Part shown: in pieces, positions 30,346 to 41,659 of the stretch
How the letters are laid out: each line of letters begins with the position of its first letter
How positions within the stretch are numbered: position 1 is the first letter of the stretch
Translations under genes and position numbers: made by a program
The notes under the pieces: generated by a model
The model's input: the letters and a program-made list of their open reading frames with translations, nothing else
Database searches by the model: none
What the model was told of the DNA's origin: nothing
Assembly: GCA_031308135.1 (NCBI GenBank)
Contig: JAHLJT010009419.1
Span: forward strand, 61,502,634 to 61,566,633
DNA from: Acheta domesticus
Lineage: Eukaryota; Arthropoda; Insecta; Orthoptera; Gryllidae
DNA: 64,000 bases
Reading direction: 5' to 3'

Positions 30346-31090
30346 CAGGGAGCAGGTTCAAAGAATGAGCTTGGAAGGAGAGACCCTTTTTGTGAAAAGT
30401 CAAATTTGAAGGAGATGTAGGGATCAGACATAGATTTTATAACCCTGTGTGCCCCCACAAAACTTTACAGATTCGAAAGATGGATATCCGTTTATTATTC
30501 CACGATCTATCGTATCGTGTGGTATTTTTTGAATTCTTGGTAGTCGTAAGGGATAATTCGAATGTTGTTCACTTAAAATCTTACCACTTTTAGTGTTCTT
30601 GGGGATTAATTATTTGGTATTTACAGTATATTAATTTAAATTCACTTATTGCAATATGACGTTAATTTGGAACGTTTTTTCATTGATGGCAGTTAAATGA
30701 AACGTTTTTGTTCACGTATACATTTTCGTTTTCGTGAAAGGTAATTAGGATCAGGTTTAAAGAAGATGCTGAGAGAGAGAGAGAGAATCGTTTTTAAGAA
30801 GTCAAGGCCGAAAATTAAGGCAGAGGATCAGACATGTTTCCTTCTCGAGTCCCCCAAAATATGTGTACATCATAAATCCAGGTAGATCAAATCTGCCTAG
30901 CTTTATTGTATTTCGTTGATTTACAACCCTAAGTATTTCTTATTATAAAGAAATTCTTTGTATTATATGTAATCCTGAGTAATCTACAAATTCTAATACA
31001 TTCTTTGAGTTCTATGAACTTATAATCGCTATTTTATCGTTATTGTACTTTAATAATTTAGTTATTTTACATTTCTATTATTTGGATGGT
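30346..31090. other. AT-rich spacer, nothing recognised
   Basis: A short GA run (GAGAGAGAGAGAG, 30773-30785) is the only local feature. Confidence 0.5.
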
Positions 31091-31479
31091 GTTATGCATC
31101 AACCGGCTATGCGACATCATGGAAGTTTTCAGATAATCGCGTTCAAAGGTTTTATTACATTTTCAGCTCTAAAACTATAATTAAATTATTTCATTCATTG
31201 AATCGCCAAACTACATAACATTAGAGGAATATCTTGCGCTTACCTGCAAAATGTGAAATTAAGAACAGCAGATGTGAAGATCAAGATTTATAGCCGGTTG
31301 TTGCGAAACATAAAATCCCTGAAGTGACAGATGGCGCTTACATTTTTCATTAATTATAAGGCTATTTTTTACAGATATGGCGCCAAAAGTTTGCGTACAC
31401 TTCAAACATGGTCCAATGGAACTGATGGCGTCGATATCTCATTTTTTCAAAAATGGCGCTTAGCCGGTTGATGCATAAC
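31091..31479. mobile_element. MITE-like element, 389 bp with 23-bp terminal inverted repeats
   Basis: The left end, GTTATGCATCAACCGGCTAT at 31091, and the right end at 31457-31479 are inverted copies over 23 bp with one mismatch. An inner, imperfect copy (TAGCCGGTTGTTGCG) lies at about 31290. No coding capacity. GT flanks both ends; this dinucleotide is the only candidate target duplication, so the superfamily is not assigned. Confidence 0.78.
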
Positions 31480-32375
31480 GTCGTAAACTTACATAACATG
31501 GTAATACGTCGTTTGTTATTTTCCGCACTCTGGTTTACTGAAGATCGGCGCAGCGAGGAAACATAGGAAGCGTCTTATTACATGAATATTTGGCAAACAA
31601 ATCATGGAACAGGTTCCAAAAAACTTGGAGGGAAAGGAAGCTTGCAATCTATTCGAATGGTAGCAAATGTTTCAAATTGCAATGCATTCTTCTAGTTTTA
31701 ACGATTTCTTGTTATCTCAGCATACGGCATGATATACAACACAACTATTCTTATTTTATCTAGATTACTCACTTTTATTGAAGCATATGATAATATTTTA
31801 ATGAACTTAGTCTGATTTTAAACGCCTCACAAGAGAATGCACATGTCAGCCTCTGCTGTCCACCGGAAATAAATGGGAAGAGGTGGGGACGATGCCTGCG
31901 TAGTGCTGTAGTAATGAGGCAAACCATTTATTTCATTTTTAAAAAGGGATATATTTTTCAGATCATTTTATCCTCCTTAGAACAAAATTACTAAATGCAC
32001 CTTCCCTGTGCGTCCATAAATAAATGTTGAATTTTGAAAACTGCAAAAACGCAGAGGATTCTCCCGCTACTGCTTAGTGACAACACACGTGATACATAAA
32101 TAAAATCGTAAGCATTTAGTACGTGTTCACGAACCAGAAGATTGGATTGTCCTCGTTACCGAACCACGTGAAAAATGCGGTAGAACCACACCTCGTCATT
32201 TTATTGAATATCGAATTAAACTCAGATTAAGTTTCAAACCCCTGCCTTGTCATCTCTCTCAGATAATTAATTATGAAATTTTGTAAAAATTTAAAATTAG
32301 AAACACGGACGAACAGATAGAATGTAAGCGTATGCATTACACATGCCGTGCGTTCACGGAGCATCTCCCTCCGAA
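31480..32375. other. AT-rich spacer, nothing recognised
   Basis: No gene, repeat or structured element supported. Confidence 0.5.
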
Positions 32376-32660
32376 ACTGCGTTAAACGGCGCGGCCCCCG
32401 CCCGCCACGGGCCGGGCGCCGCTCGATGCGCGAAATGAAGCGGGGTTTTTGCGCGCCCCGGGGCCGCCGCCCGCCGCTAAGCGAGACTCACGGCCGCTAA
32501 ATATCATTAGTGTCGCCGCTGACGCGGGCAACGGCGCGTCGCGTATTTCTGCATTAGGGCGCGCGTGGCGGAGCGACAGACTGACGCCCACGCCCACACG
32601 CCCGGCCCCGGCCCCGATGCAACCCGCCCACCGCCCTGCCCCTCACCCTCTCGCTGCCAG
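32376..32660. promoter_or_regulatory. CpG-rich block (CpG-island-like)
   Basis: Very CpG-dense. Contains GGTTTTTGCGCGC at 32444-32456 (identical to 10510-10522) and CACGGCCGCTAAATATCATT at about 32490, an AT core framed by CG-rich arms that resembles CTGCGAAATATTTAGACG in the 36-kb block. It leads into a long pyrimidine-rich array. A regulatory role is possible but unproven. Confidence 0.45.
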
Positions 32661-33990
32661 CCTCGGAGCTGCCCCTGCCCGATCTCTCCATACCCCATTT
32701 TGCCCCTAACCGCCTCCTCCCTATTTCGACTCTGCCCCTCCCCGCCTTCTCACCATTTCCAGTCTGCCCCTCCTTGCCTCCTCACCATTTCCACTTTGCC
32801 CCTCCCCACATTCATACCATTTCCACTCTACCCTTCCCACTAATTTCCCACCTCTGGTCTGCCCATGCCCGATCTCTCCCTACCCCATCCTACCCCTCCC
32901 CTTTTCCTCCCCTATTCCTCTTTGCTCGTCCCCGTCTCCTCACCATTTCCACTCTACCTATCCCATCTAAGATCTGCCTCCGTCCTATCTCTCCCTGGCC
33001 CATCCCACCCCTCCATTTTCCTCCCCATTTTCTCTCTGCTCCTCCCCGACTCCTCCCCATTTCACTCTTTCATACCCACTCACTTCCCACCTCAGATCTG
33101 TCCCTGCCCGATCTGTCCCTATCCTATTCTGACCCTCTCCGCCTTCTCCCCATTTCCACTCCGCTCCTCCCCACTCAATGCCCGCCTCCATCCTACGCTT
33201 CCTTGCCTTTACTCCGGGCTTCCATATCCCTACCCACTCACCCTGTCTATTCTTCCCTCCTCCGCCTCCCCCGCCCGCCACCACTCTGCCCTCTCTATTT
33301 CCGCCATCCCCCTCTCCGCTCATTTTCTGCCTTTGACCTGCCCCCGCCCGATCTCTCCGTATTCTATCCTGCCTCTCCCCGCTTCCTTCTCATTTTCACT
33401 TCGCCCCTCCCGTCTCACTACCCGCCTCCGCTCGTCCATGTCCCACCGCACTCCCTGTCTCGATCGTGGCCCTACCCGCACATTCCGCTACTACCTCTGC
33501 CTTACCATTCCCCTCCACCATCCTCGCACTGCAACTCTCTATATCCACTCTGTTCCTCCTCGTTCACTCCCCACCTCTGATTCCCCCAGACCAATTTTTC
33601 TCGCTCCCTCCCCGCCTATCCTCGGCTTCTGTTGCGTTGCCACTTCGTGCCCTCTTCGCCTTCATCTCCCACTCCGCTATATCACCGCCGCGCCCCTCTC
33701 TTCCTCGTCTCACCACTCTTCTCTACCTCACCCTGTCCACCATCTACCAGCTGTCTTGTCCATTGCACACATATCCACGACTACCCCCTTTCCATACCCC
33801 CTCCATTCCACGTCCGCTTTCCGTTTTGGTTCCCTCCATCACAGTTTGTCACCGTCCCAGCGTTCGCGCGCTCAACCGTGGAATGAGTTCATGTCACCAT
33901 CCGCTCCTCGCGATCCTGGACGCTCCCGCTCCCATCTCTCCTTCCCCTGCCGTCCTCACCACTTCTGTTACGCGCACGCGTTACCCTCGC
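32660..33990. repeat. Degenerate pyrimidine-rich array with a ~120-bp period
   Basis: The landmark CCCGATCTCTCCCTACCCCA, in variants, occurs near 32681, 32871, 32986, 33110 and 33350; the spacings 115, 124 and 240 fit a period near 120 bp (the 190-bp gap does not). Submotifs CCATTTCCACTCTGCCCCTC recur between them. The low purine content keeps overlapping + frames of 184-392 codons open; they lack domain-like composition and I do not call them genes. Confidence 0.7.
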
Positions 33991-34257
33991 CGCCCCATAC
34001 CCACAAATATAGTTTTTTAATTTATTATTATTTGATTTTCTAATACATAGATCAGCTCATTGAACTGTACATACGATACGTTCGTATGTAGTGAATGGCT
34101 TAATAAATACGTCTTAACCTAACTTAAAACTAGTTCATAGGGCAAGGAAACCATGATGGCACCTCATAGAATATATTCTAAAAATGAAAAACAGTTTACA
34201 AAATTAATGAAATGGATATTTGTTTTGGATACGAGTAGAGTGAGTGGGTTTTTTACA

Positions 34258-34575
34258 TAGATTGAATGAAGTTAACTTTTAGATGTGGTGGATATTGGAG
34301 AAGAAGTTATGGGATATGTAGGCAATGTGGTGAATGATGGGATCAAGGTTGAATTTGTTGTGTAATTGGTGGTTGGAAATGAACCAGGATGCATTGGTGA
34401 TTGTACGAAGGAATTGGTTCTGGACTATTTGTATTTTGTTGATGTTGGATTTTGCAGCATTGATCCATACTGGGCAGGCGTACAGAAGTGTCAGTCTGGT
34501 TATTGTTTTGTATAGAATTATTGCAGTGCTGCATGGGAAGTACTGATTCCTATTAATTAATTGTTAGTTGATGCC
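34258..34575 (-). mobile_element. Jockey-like LINE reverse-transcriptase fragment
   Basis: The - strand translates to STAIILYKTITRLTLLYACP, followed by VWINAAKSNINKIQIVQNQF, LRTITNASWFISNHQLHNKF and NLDPIIHHI. This is the familiar C-terminal stretch of Jockey-clade RTs (LYKTLIRPVLLYASPVW, then KLQ..QNKCLR.ITNAPWYVRN). There is no start codon in this frame, so it does not show as an ATG-started frame. Both ends are truncated. Confidence 0.85.
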
Positions 34576-34609
34576 GTTTGATTTTGGTTTGTGGTCAAAG
34601 CTATCGTCT

Positions 34610-35282
34610 TAACTTCCACCGCTCCCGTCCTTGGACCCAACTCCGTCCACCATCACCCTCACTACCGTGGCTGCTCACCCCGCTCCTCGCATTCTCCGCC
34701 GATCCGCCGCCGACCTCGCAACTGCTGCAGTCGCCTCCGCTCCGTCTCACCTCCGGCCGTAGCCTCTCACTCGGACATCCTTGACACGTATACCCCTGTG
34801 CAATGCCCATCCGCAGTCCCGACCCCGCACCGCCCCTCCCTCGTGTTCGTGTGCGCTTCGATCTGTCTACGTTTTCGCGTCCGCCCCTTTGTCGCTTGCG
34901 CTTCACCCGATACCTCCGCGTCCGTTTCCACCACTGGCATCAACCCTAGTCATCCGAACAACCTCCGCCACTTCCTCCTCCGTCGCAAACGCTGCTTCTA
35001 CCCCATCACAAGAGCAACCACCATTAACATAATTATTATCATCAGCACCACCAAAACACCCGTCAACTATCATTTCCGATATCACCATCACAAACACCGT
35101 TACTAGCACTTCCGATATCACCACCACAAACGCAGTCGCTACTACCAATACCTTCTGTCACCACCACCACTACAACACCGCCGCTACCATCCCAATATCA
35201 TTGTTACTTCCATAATCACTATCACTTCCACCACCGTCACCACCATTACTACTACCACCACCACCACCACCACCACCTTCTC
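34610..35282. repeat. C-rich tract grading into a (CAC/ACC)n triplet array, left part
   Basis: 34610-34990 is C-rich with scattered CpG. From about 35035 CAC/ACC triplets dominate, ending in a run of CCACCACCACCACC at about 35255-35275. The array resumes at 35708 after a SINE. Confidence 0.75.
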
Positions 35283-35707
35283 TGTCTGGAGGAGAATTCT
35301 AGCGGCCGGTTGCTCTGATCGGTAGTTTTCCGTGGTTTCTCCGATCAACACCAGGCGAATGCCGGAGCAGTACCCTAACAAACGGGCCACGGACCGCGCT
35401 CTTTCCTTCCTCTTCCTTGTTCTATCCTCTCCTCTCACACACACACTTACACTATCATGCACTACACTACCATACATGCCGGGAGACCGGTCGGGAGCTT
35501 ACAGCTTGTCCCGGCTGGGGCGGTGCCCCGCTGGTGGGAGATATTTGGTTGAGGGGAAACCCCGCTAGTCGACGGTAGGTCGACGCCAGATCTCGCCATC
35601 CAGCGGGGAAAAGATCATCGCCACCTCGCCAGAAAAAACACGCACTACACTTATGGGACTAATGACCAAAGTAGTTGACGCGCCCGGAAACATCAATCAA
35701 TCAATCA
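35283..35707 (+). mobile_element. Family-A SINE inserted into the triplet array
   Basis: Starts at CTGGAGGAGAATTCTAGCGG, has the core GTGGTTTCTCCGATCAACAC with CAGGCGAATGCCGG, the CTTCC stretch, CCGGCTGGGGCGGTGCC, and ends GACGCGCCCGGAAAC with an (ATCA)n tail. The tRNA-like head is absent, so it is 5'-truncated. Triplet repeats on both sides show it landed inside a pre-existing array. Confidence 0.85.
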
Positions 35708-35870
35708 ACCACCACCCTCTCCACCACCATCACGATCTCCACCACCATCTCCTCTATCATCCCCTTCACCCCTCTCCAACATCACCACCTCCACCACCAT
35801 CACCACCCCCACTTCCATCACCCCGATTACCACGACCATCACCACTGCCACCACAACCCACACCGCCATG
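35708..35870. repeat. (CAC/ACC)n triplet array, right part
   Basis: Imperfect CCACCACCATCACC-type triplets, the continuation of the array at 35035-35282. Confidence 0.8.
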
Positions 35871-35924
35871 AAACCAGCAGTAACCTCCCCCGCCTCCTCC
35901 CTAATTTCCGGGCTGCTGTGTCCA

Positions 35925-36150
35925 TCACCGATCCGCCGTGCGCCGCGCGGGGCTTTTCCATTCGGGCCGCCGCCCGCGGGCACGCCCTTCCGGGTTCACG
36001 TCGGCCGGCGGGCGGTGCGGCGTGGCGGCCGACGGATTTCCGCTGCGAAATATTTAGACGCTCATCCCGCCACTGGCCGAGAGATCACGGCCGCCGCGCT
36101 TTTTGGGCGGCGGGCAGACGCAAAATGAATATGCGCCCGCCTCCGCTTTG
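35925..36150. promoter_or_regulatory. CpG-rich block (CpG-island-like)
   Basis: Dense CpG with GGCCGGCGGGCGG and CTGCGAAATATTTAGACG (about 36043) followed by GATCACGGCCGCCGCG. Similar AT cores inside GC arms occur in the blocks at 10.5, 32.5 and 40.4 kb. No exon recognised. Confidence 0.4.
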
Positions 36151-36307
36151 GCTTTTGATATGTGTCGAGAAAACGTCACTCGAGTTGCGCTATTACTGGT
36201 TTGTTTGAAGTGCTGGAATCGCTCGCTTTTGACCGTTGTTTGCTTCTCCACGCCTCAAGGCTTGTCACAAATACAAGCTGCTGTGTAAATGATTCAAACC
36301 TTGTTTC

Positions 36308-36778
36308 TTAACCCGGGAGTGCCCGCAATAGGTAGACTCACGTCAGTGCCCGCAATGTATCTCTCAGATATAGATGAAACCTTTCGTAAATGGAAATGAT
36401 CTGAAGCTTTATTAACTGAAATACGTATTTTATTTGGTTTGTCCATGTCTCTCAATGCAATAGTGAATAAGTCGTTTACTTGTCATTGACACGCATGTAA
36501 ATAATACGATGATATTTACCGCTTACGCCAGGAGCTCATAAGGCACTGGCACCAGTGTAATCAACGTATCTGACATCGCACAGCGCAGCAACAAGATTCG
36601 GCATGCTCACGGAAAATGACCCATCGAAAAAATAAAAATAGAAGGCCAGGCGTTTTCAAAAATGTACAATGAAGGAATACATGAAATATAAGACGCCTAA
36701 TGCACCGCAATAATTCAGGAACACAAAAATTGCCCTGACTTGGATCTCACAGATCTATTGCGAGCACTCCCGGGTTAA
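36308..36778. mobile_element. piggyBac-like MITE, 463 bp, TTAA target duplication
   Basis: TTAA at 36308-36311 and 36775-36778 flank 20-bp inverted repeats: CCCGGGAGTGCCCGCAATAG at 36312-36331 and its complement at 36755-36774 with one mismatch. TTAA duplication is the hallmark of piggyBac. A subterminal second copy of CAGTGCCCGCAAT lies at about 36346. No open frame of note, so the element is non-autonomous. Confidence 0.88.
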
Positions 36779-38800
36779 TAAATGTAGCTTTACTGACTGT
36801 GCACGTTTTCTAGAATTCAGTGAGTAACATAGCGATTCAAAATAATGTTCTTGCGAAAGTAATTTGATTCCTTCAGGAAAGGCACGACGAGGGATAATGG
36901 TCAAAATATGTAGCTTGTTTTACTTTCTAATAGTTTTTATTACACCGGAGATAATATTTTATTATCAATTTTGCCAAAAACGTTCGTTTCCGCCTGTATT
37001 CAAATTTCATATTGCACACGGGTTAGGGTAGAGATTCAGAATTTAAGAAAACGTGCACAGAATACACGTTTCCCCTTTAGTATGTTACACATCGCTTTTA
37101 ACAGTTTTTAAATAAATATAAATCAATCTCGTGAGATTTCCTCTTGATCTTGACAAAGATGACACAAATTCTTTTCATTTAGGAAAATATGTTTAGACTT
37201 TTGTTCCGATACAATAGATGCATTGTTACGAAAATGACAATGTTTGTAATAATTCCTAAATATGCCAATATTTATGCTATATATCCCAATTTGGAAACAA
37301 ACTGTTCTCTCATCCAATGAGAGGGTTTCTTCGTCTTCGCAGTCCAATAGACTTAAAAGTTACCTTGCTGTAACGTCTAAGAGTTACTCGTAGTGTGCCT
37401 TAACGTCAAATTTACGTCGTGAAATAAAATTACTTCCTTGGTTGTGAATAATGGACAAATTATTTACATCAGCCGCTTTGACGCCACAATGTATCGGAAT
37501 ATTTCTGTAAGCGAATTTTGAATGGGAAATTGGGGCAGGTGTAATATTCCAGGAAAGAAATGGAATATATCAGACCGTTAATTGATTGAAATCATAAAAA
37601 AGTATGAATATAGGTCGTCAGCAAATGTGTTGAATATGTTAGATTCAATCGTGGCTCAAACGTAGACATTTTCTTACAGCCATTCACGTTCAAAAACATT
37701 ATTTCTGCGTATTATATTGTCATGTTTATGGTAGAAATATAACTAATGTGTCAATAGTAGATTCTCTTAATTTGAAATCTATTCGATCTTGTTAATGAAT
37801 TCGAGTAGTCAGACTAATAAAAGTGGCACAGTAATATTTCATTTGGGTGAATACATTGGGTAGAGTAATCCTTTATATTCTGTCCCTTTGATGTTACGAT
37901 ATAAAAGCTTCAGCAACCAAATAAAACGGTATCTTCATTTTTATTTTATTAAAAGAAATATGCATTGCAATTTAGAGATTTGTAGATGTGATACAATTTA
38001 CTTTTAGATCGTCAATCGGACCTAAGCTCCTTTCATCAAAGTGAAACAACTTCGGAGAAATATGATTCTCCAGAAAGGAAAATATCTCAGTGCGTTTTTT
38101 GTAGTCTGTTCAAGTATTCATATCAATTTTTAATTATAAGAATTTCTAAAAAGACGATTGAATTTTGAGCAGAGAGAATTGAGAGTTGTATCCAATGCAG
38201 GGTTCACTATATTTGAAAACACAAAATGAAAGGTCAATATCTAAAAGCAATGTTTCCGTTGAGTACTTGGACCTTGTGGGCTATATGGTTCACAGAGAAA
38301 ATAAAAGAAATGTGAAGAAGAATGTAAGATCATTTGTCAAGTTGAACGTCGGTATGTCTTCTTTTGTAATTTTATGGAACAAAGAAATCTCATGATATTT
38401 TCTAGAAAGTCTTACCAATAGCAAATGAGAACTTAAAGATTTGAAATGTGAATGTTTACATGTGAAAAATATTACTTGATATTATATCTTACAATAAAGT
38501 AATAAAATATTTTTGAGAGGTGATTGCCTAGCTCGTTTCACACTCGAACAATATTTTTCAGACTCTATTAGAGCCAGTTATTCATTCTATTGAAGGCATA
38601 TTTAATTTTCTTTATCTATGTGAAAGAATAACTCACAATAAATAGGAAACCACAGTGTAGTTTATTGCTAAGTTACAATTTCATTTCGAAATTTGAAATC
38701 AACAAGTAACTACAAATATTGATACTCCAAAAAACTAAAAGGAAAAATGTTATTTAAAATTCATAATAAATAAAATCTATTTGAAGATTTCTACTTTGTA
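36779..38800. other. AT-rich stretch, nothing recognised
   Basis: Two kb of AT-rich DNA. Short frames of 69-74 codons have no family-like pattern. Confidence 0.5.
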
Positions 38801-38989
38801 TCCACATGGAAATATACCGAGATAACGCGACCAGAGTGCGGAGAGGAAATCGTAGGCGACAACTCACATCCTTGAACCGGAGGATCTTCGTGGATCGTGC
38901 GCGTTCGGGATTGGCCCTGGAAATTTATAGCAACCTTAAGGCCATCCCCATATCTGGTCTTTAATCGTCCTGCCACTAACTGCTCGGTA

Positions 38990-39180
38990 ACGTTAGAGCA
39001 AGGAAGCGTGAACGGGGAGAAATGTGAGGCGTGGAAGAAGAGGGATGGGAAGGGACGGGAATGGAAGAAATGGGAAGAAAGGGGTTTCGAGGGACAGTGA
39101 GAACGGAGAGGGTGATGAAGAGGAGAGGGAGTGAGTAAAAGAAGTACACAGTGAGTAAGCGAAGATAAGAATGTCGAGAG
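38990..39180. repeat. Purine-rich (GA) low-complexity tract
   Basis: The + strand is almost pure A and G (GGGAAGGGACGGGAATGGAA type). Similar shorter tracts occur at 39665-39760 and 39955-40060. They account for overlapping open frames on both strands. Confidence 0.6.
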
Positions 39181-39302
39181 GTGGAGCGGGCCGATTGTTG
39201 TTTTGATTGTTTCTTTCCGGGCACTTTGCTTTGGTCATTTGTCGTGTTAGTGTAGTGAATGTTTTATTTCGGGAAGTGGCGATGTTCATCCCCCACTTGA
39301 TA

Positions 39303-39400
39303 CCAGGCACCGATCTACTCGTCGGGGTTCCTCCAGAAATATCTCTCAGGAAGGCGCCGCCCCAGCAGGGACAAGCTCTAAACTGGGAGAGTGTCTCATT
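39303..39400 (-). mobile_element. Family-A SINE, reverse fragment
   Basis: The - strand reads CAGTTTAGAGCTTGTCCCTG, CTGGGGCGGCGCC, then GAGATATTTCTGGAGGAACC, the family-A segment just before its 3' end. Head, core and tail are missing. Confidence 0.65.
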
Positions 39401-39430
39401 CTCTACGAACTAGCAGCAACTCAGACCTCT

Positions 39431-39502
39431 AGGAGAGGCTGTGGCGTAATTTCTCTCGCGTACGCCTTCCAGCGCTCGAGACTGGGTTCGACCGTCGGTC
39501 AA
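39431..39502 (+). mobile_element. tRNA-like SINE head (box A and box B)
   Basis: GTGGCGTAATTTCTC fits box A and GGGTTCGACCG (39484-39494) fits box B, at tRNA-like spacing. No cloverleaf closes, and the sequence following does not match another SINE here, so it is tentatively a truncated SINE rather than a tRNA gene. Confidence 0.45.
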
Positions 39503-40194
39503 TTCATGTGGAATTTACGATTTCGTTTTCTTGATAACTATCCGCAACCTTGCGACTTATAGTATCATTACGTGTACGTGTGTATGTAAGCAGAATACAT
39601 ACAGGTAATGATATTTTATTGAATACTCTATTATTTACCATATTGTGATCTGCCGCTTCAGCTGCAGAGATGGAGGGAGGGGAGAAATGGAGACGAGAAA
39701 AGAGAATTGGAGAAAGCGGTGGAGTGAGGTGAAGGGGAGAAAGAACGGGGGGAAACACAAGGAACATGACGGGTCCGGACGAGTGGCGCAGAGGCTCATT
39801 GTCCCGAACTAGCTACATCAACAAGCTTTTTCTGGATCTTTACATTACGAATGGGGTTCAGAATCAACTATAGGCTTTCGAAGCACGAATATCATTTGGG
39901 CTTCAACCACCTTGTCACAAACTCTTCCGCAGCTAGGAACCGGACTAGGCCAAGATGAGAAGAATGGAGAGTGAAGAAAGGGAACGAAAGAAATGGAGAG
40001 AAGAGGAGAGTGTCAGGAAGACCGGAATAGGGATGTTGAGAACGGGAAAGTGTGGAAACGGACGAGTCGTGGCCAGGAAGTACCGTGTCACATACTTCAT
40101 GAACTATCCCTATCATCTTCCAATTACTCCACATCTACGAGCCCTCCGCAACACATCCATCCTTTCACTAACCATCCGTAACCTTGCAAAGCAC

Positions 40195-40610
40195 GGCTTC
40201 ATTTCGCGTACCTGGCAGCGGGGCCAGCGGGGACGAAGGACGAGCGGCGGAAGGGGGCGGGGGCGGTGCGTCGCCGGCTCATGCATATGCAAACGGCGCC
40301 CGCCCGCCCGCCGGCCCGCCCGCCCGCTCGCCCGCCCGCTCACCGCAGCGTGCGCGCGCGCGCGCGCGCAGGGAATTGGCAGTTGTTCGAGTGACAGCGC
40401 GCGCTGCCGACCGCCCCCTGAAATATTCACGCGCGCCAAATTAGATGCCGCTCGCCGCCGCCGCCGACGCCGCGACCCTCTATAAGACATTACACGCGCC
40501 GCCCGGACGTCGCTTCGACCACGCCTCCTCGCCCGCCCCCGCGCCGGCCCATGCCACTTCCGCGCTGACCCCGGTCCGTCCCCCCGCCTCCTCTGTACGT
40601 TCCTTCTACA
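40195..40610. promoter_or_regulatory. CpG-rich block with a TATA-like element
   Basis: Contains CCCGCCCG repeats (about 40300-40340), a CG run (about 40351-40369) and CCCCTGAAATATTCACGCGC at 40416. CTCTATAAGAC at about 40478 resembles a TATA box on the + strand, with a GC-rich leader after it. No downstream exon was recognised: the 79-codon frame at 40445 is low complexity. Candidate promoter by composition and TATA match only. Confidence 0.45.
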
Positions 40611-40950
40611 TCTCACTTCTCCGTCCCCTTCTCCATCGCACTGCCGCTCCGCCCTCGCCTGTCAGTCTTCTGACTCCGCCTTGACCATGCCTCCTTGACC
40701 GCGCCCGCTCCCGCATCGCTCCGCTTTCACGCCCGCCCCGCTCCCACGCTGCCCTCTGTCGCCCTCACAATCACGCCTTCCGTCCAGCCTCTGCCCTGCT
40801 TCCACATCACCCGACTCCTCGACCCCCTCTCGCGCCATGTCACGCTATTACCGAGGTTCCCCTGCCCGTTGCGGCCACGTCCCCCACACCCTCTTCCTTT
40901 TCCACCCCACTCCCACTGTCCCCCGCACCGCCCCCGCCTCACCCACTAAT
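40610..40950. repeat. C-rich low-complexity tract
   Basis: C- and T-rich DNA with scattered CpG. It resumes after the SINE at about 41505-41650, so the SINE probably split one tract. Confidence 0.55.
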
Positions 40951-40960
40951 CCAGAACGAG

Positions 40961-41497
40961 AGAGGTGACTCAGGGCATCAGCTGGTGTCACTGCAATGTC
41001 TCTGACCAAGAGGTTCCAGTCCCAACAGTGGCAGGATTTTTGTCACTTGCTATATAGCGAGGTCGAATTCAGTCGCTGTCTGGAGGATAATACTAGCGGC
41101 TAGCTGCTCGGATTGGTAGTTTTCCGTGGTTTCTATGATTAATACCTGGCGAATACCAGAACACGTCTCTAACACCATGGACCGGATACGATCTTTCGTT
41201 CCTCTTCCTTGTCCTGTCCTCACCCTTTACCTACACACACATTACATGCTGCATTACAACATATGTCAGGAGACCGGTCTGGAGCTTAGAGCTTGTCACG
41301 GCTGAGGCGGTGCCCTGCTAGTGAAAGATACCTCGTTGGAGAAACGCCCGCTAGCCGACAGGTCGTCGCCGGACTCACCATCCAGCGGGGGAAGATCGCC
41401 GCCACCTCCCGAGGAAAAATCATGCACAACACTATGGAAATAATGACTTTAGAAGTTGTCGTACCCGGAATCATTAATCAGTCAGTCAATGAATCAA
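40961..41497 (+). mobile_element. Family-A SINE, full length
   Basis: Head AGAGGTGACTCAGGGCATCA (box A) with GAGGTTCCAGTCCC (box B, about 41009). Then CTGTCTGGAGGATAATACTA, a GTGGTTTCTATGATTAATAC core, the CTTCC stretch, GGAGACCGGTCTGGAGC, CACGGCTGAGGCGG, GATCGCCGCCACCTCC, and the end GTACCCGGAATCATTAATCA with an ATCA-like tail. This is the best-preserved head of the family here. Confidence 0.85.
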
Positions 41498-41659
41498 CTC
41501 CAATCCGTCTCCCCTTAGACCACGCTCCCCCCTATACCCGGCCCCGCACCGTCCCATCTCCAAGTCGCTTAGCTTTCACTCTGCTCCCGTACCTCTGTAA
41601 GCACCGCGCCTCCCGCCCAGTCTCTACCCCAACCCGGCGCCATCCAACACCTCTCTTTC

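Noticed and set aside
32774..34043. Open frames of 184, 268 and 392 codons (+)
   Set aside because: The strand is almost purine-free, so stop codons are rare; Pro/Ser/Leu/His composition, no domain, overlapping frames equally open.
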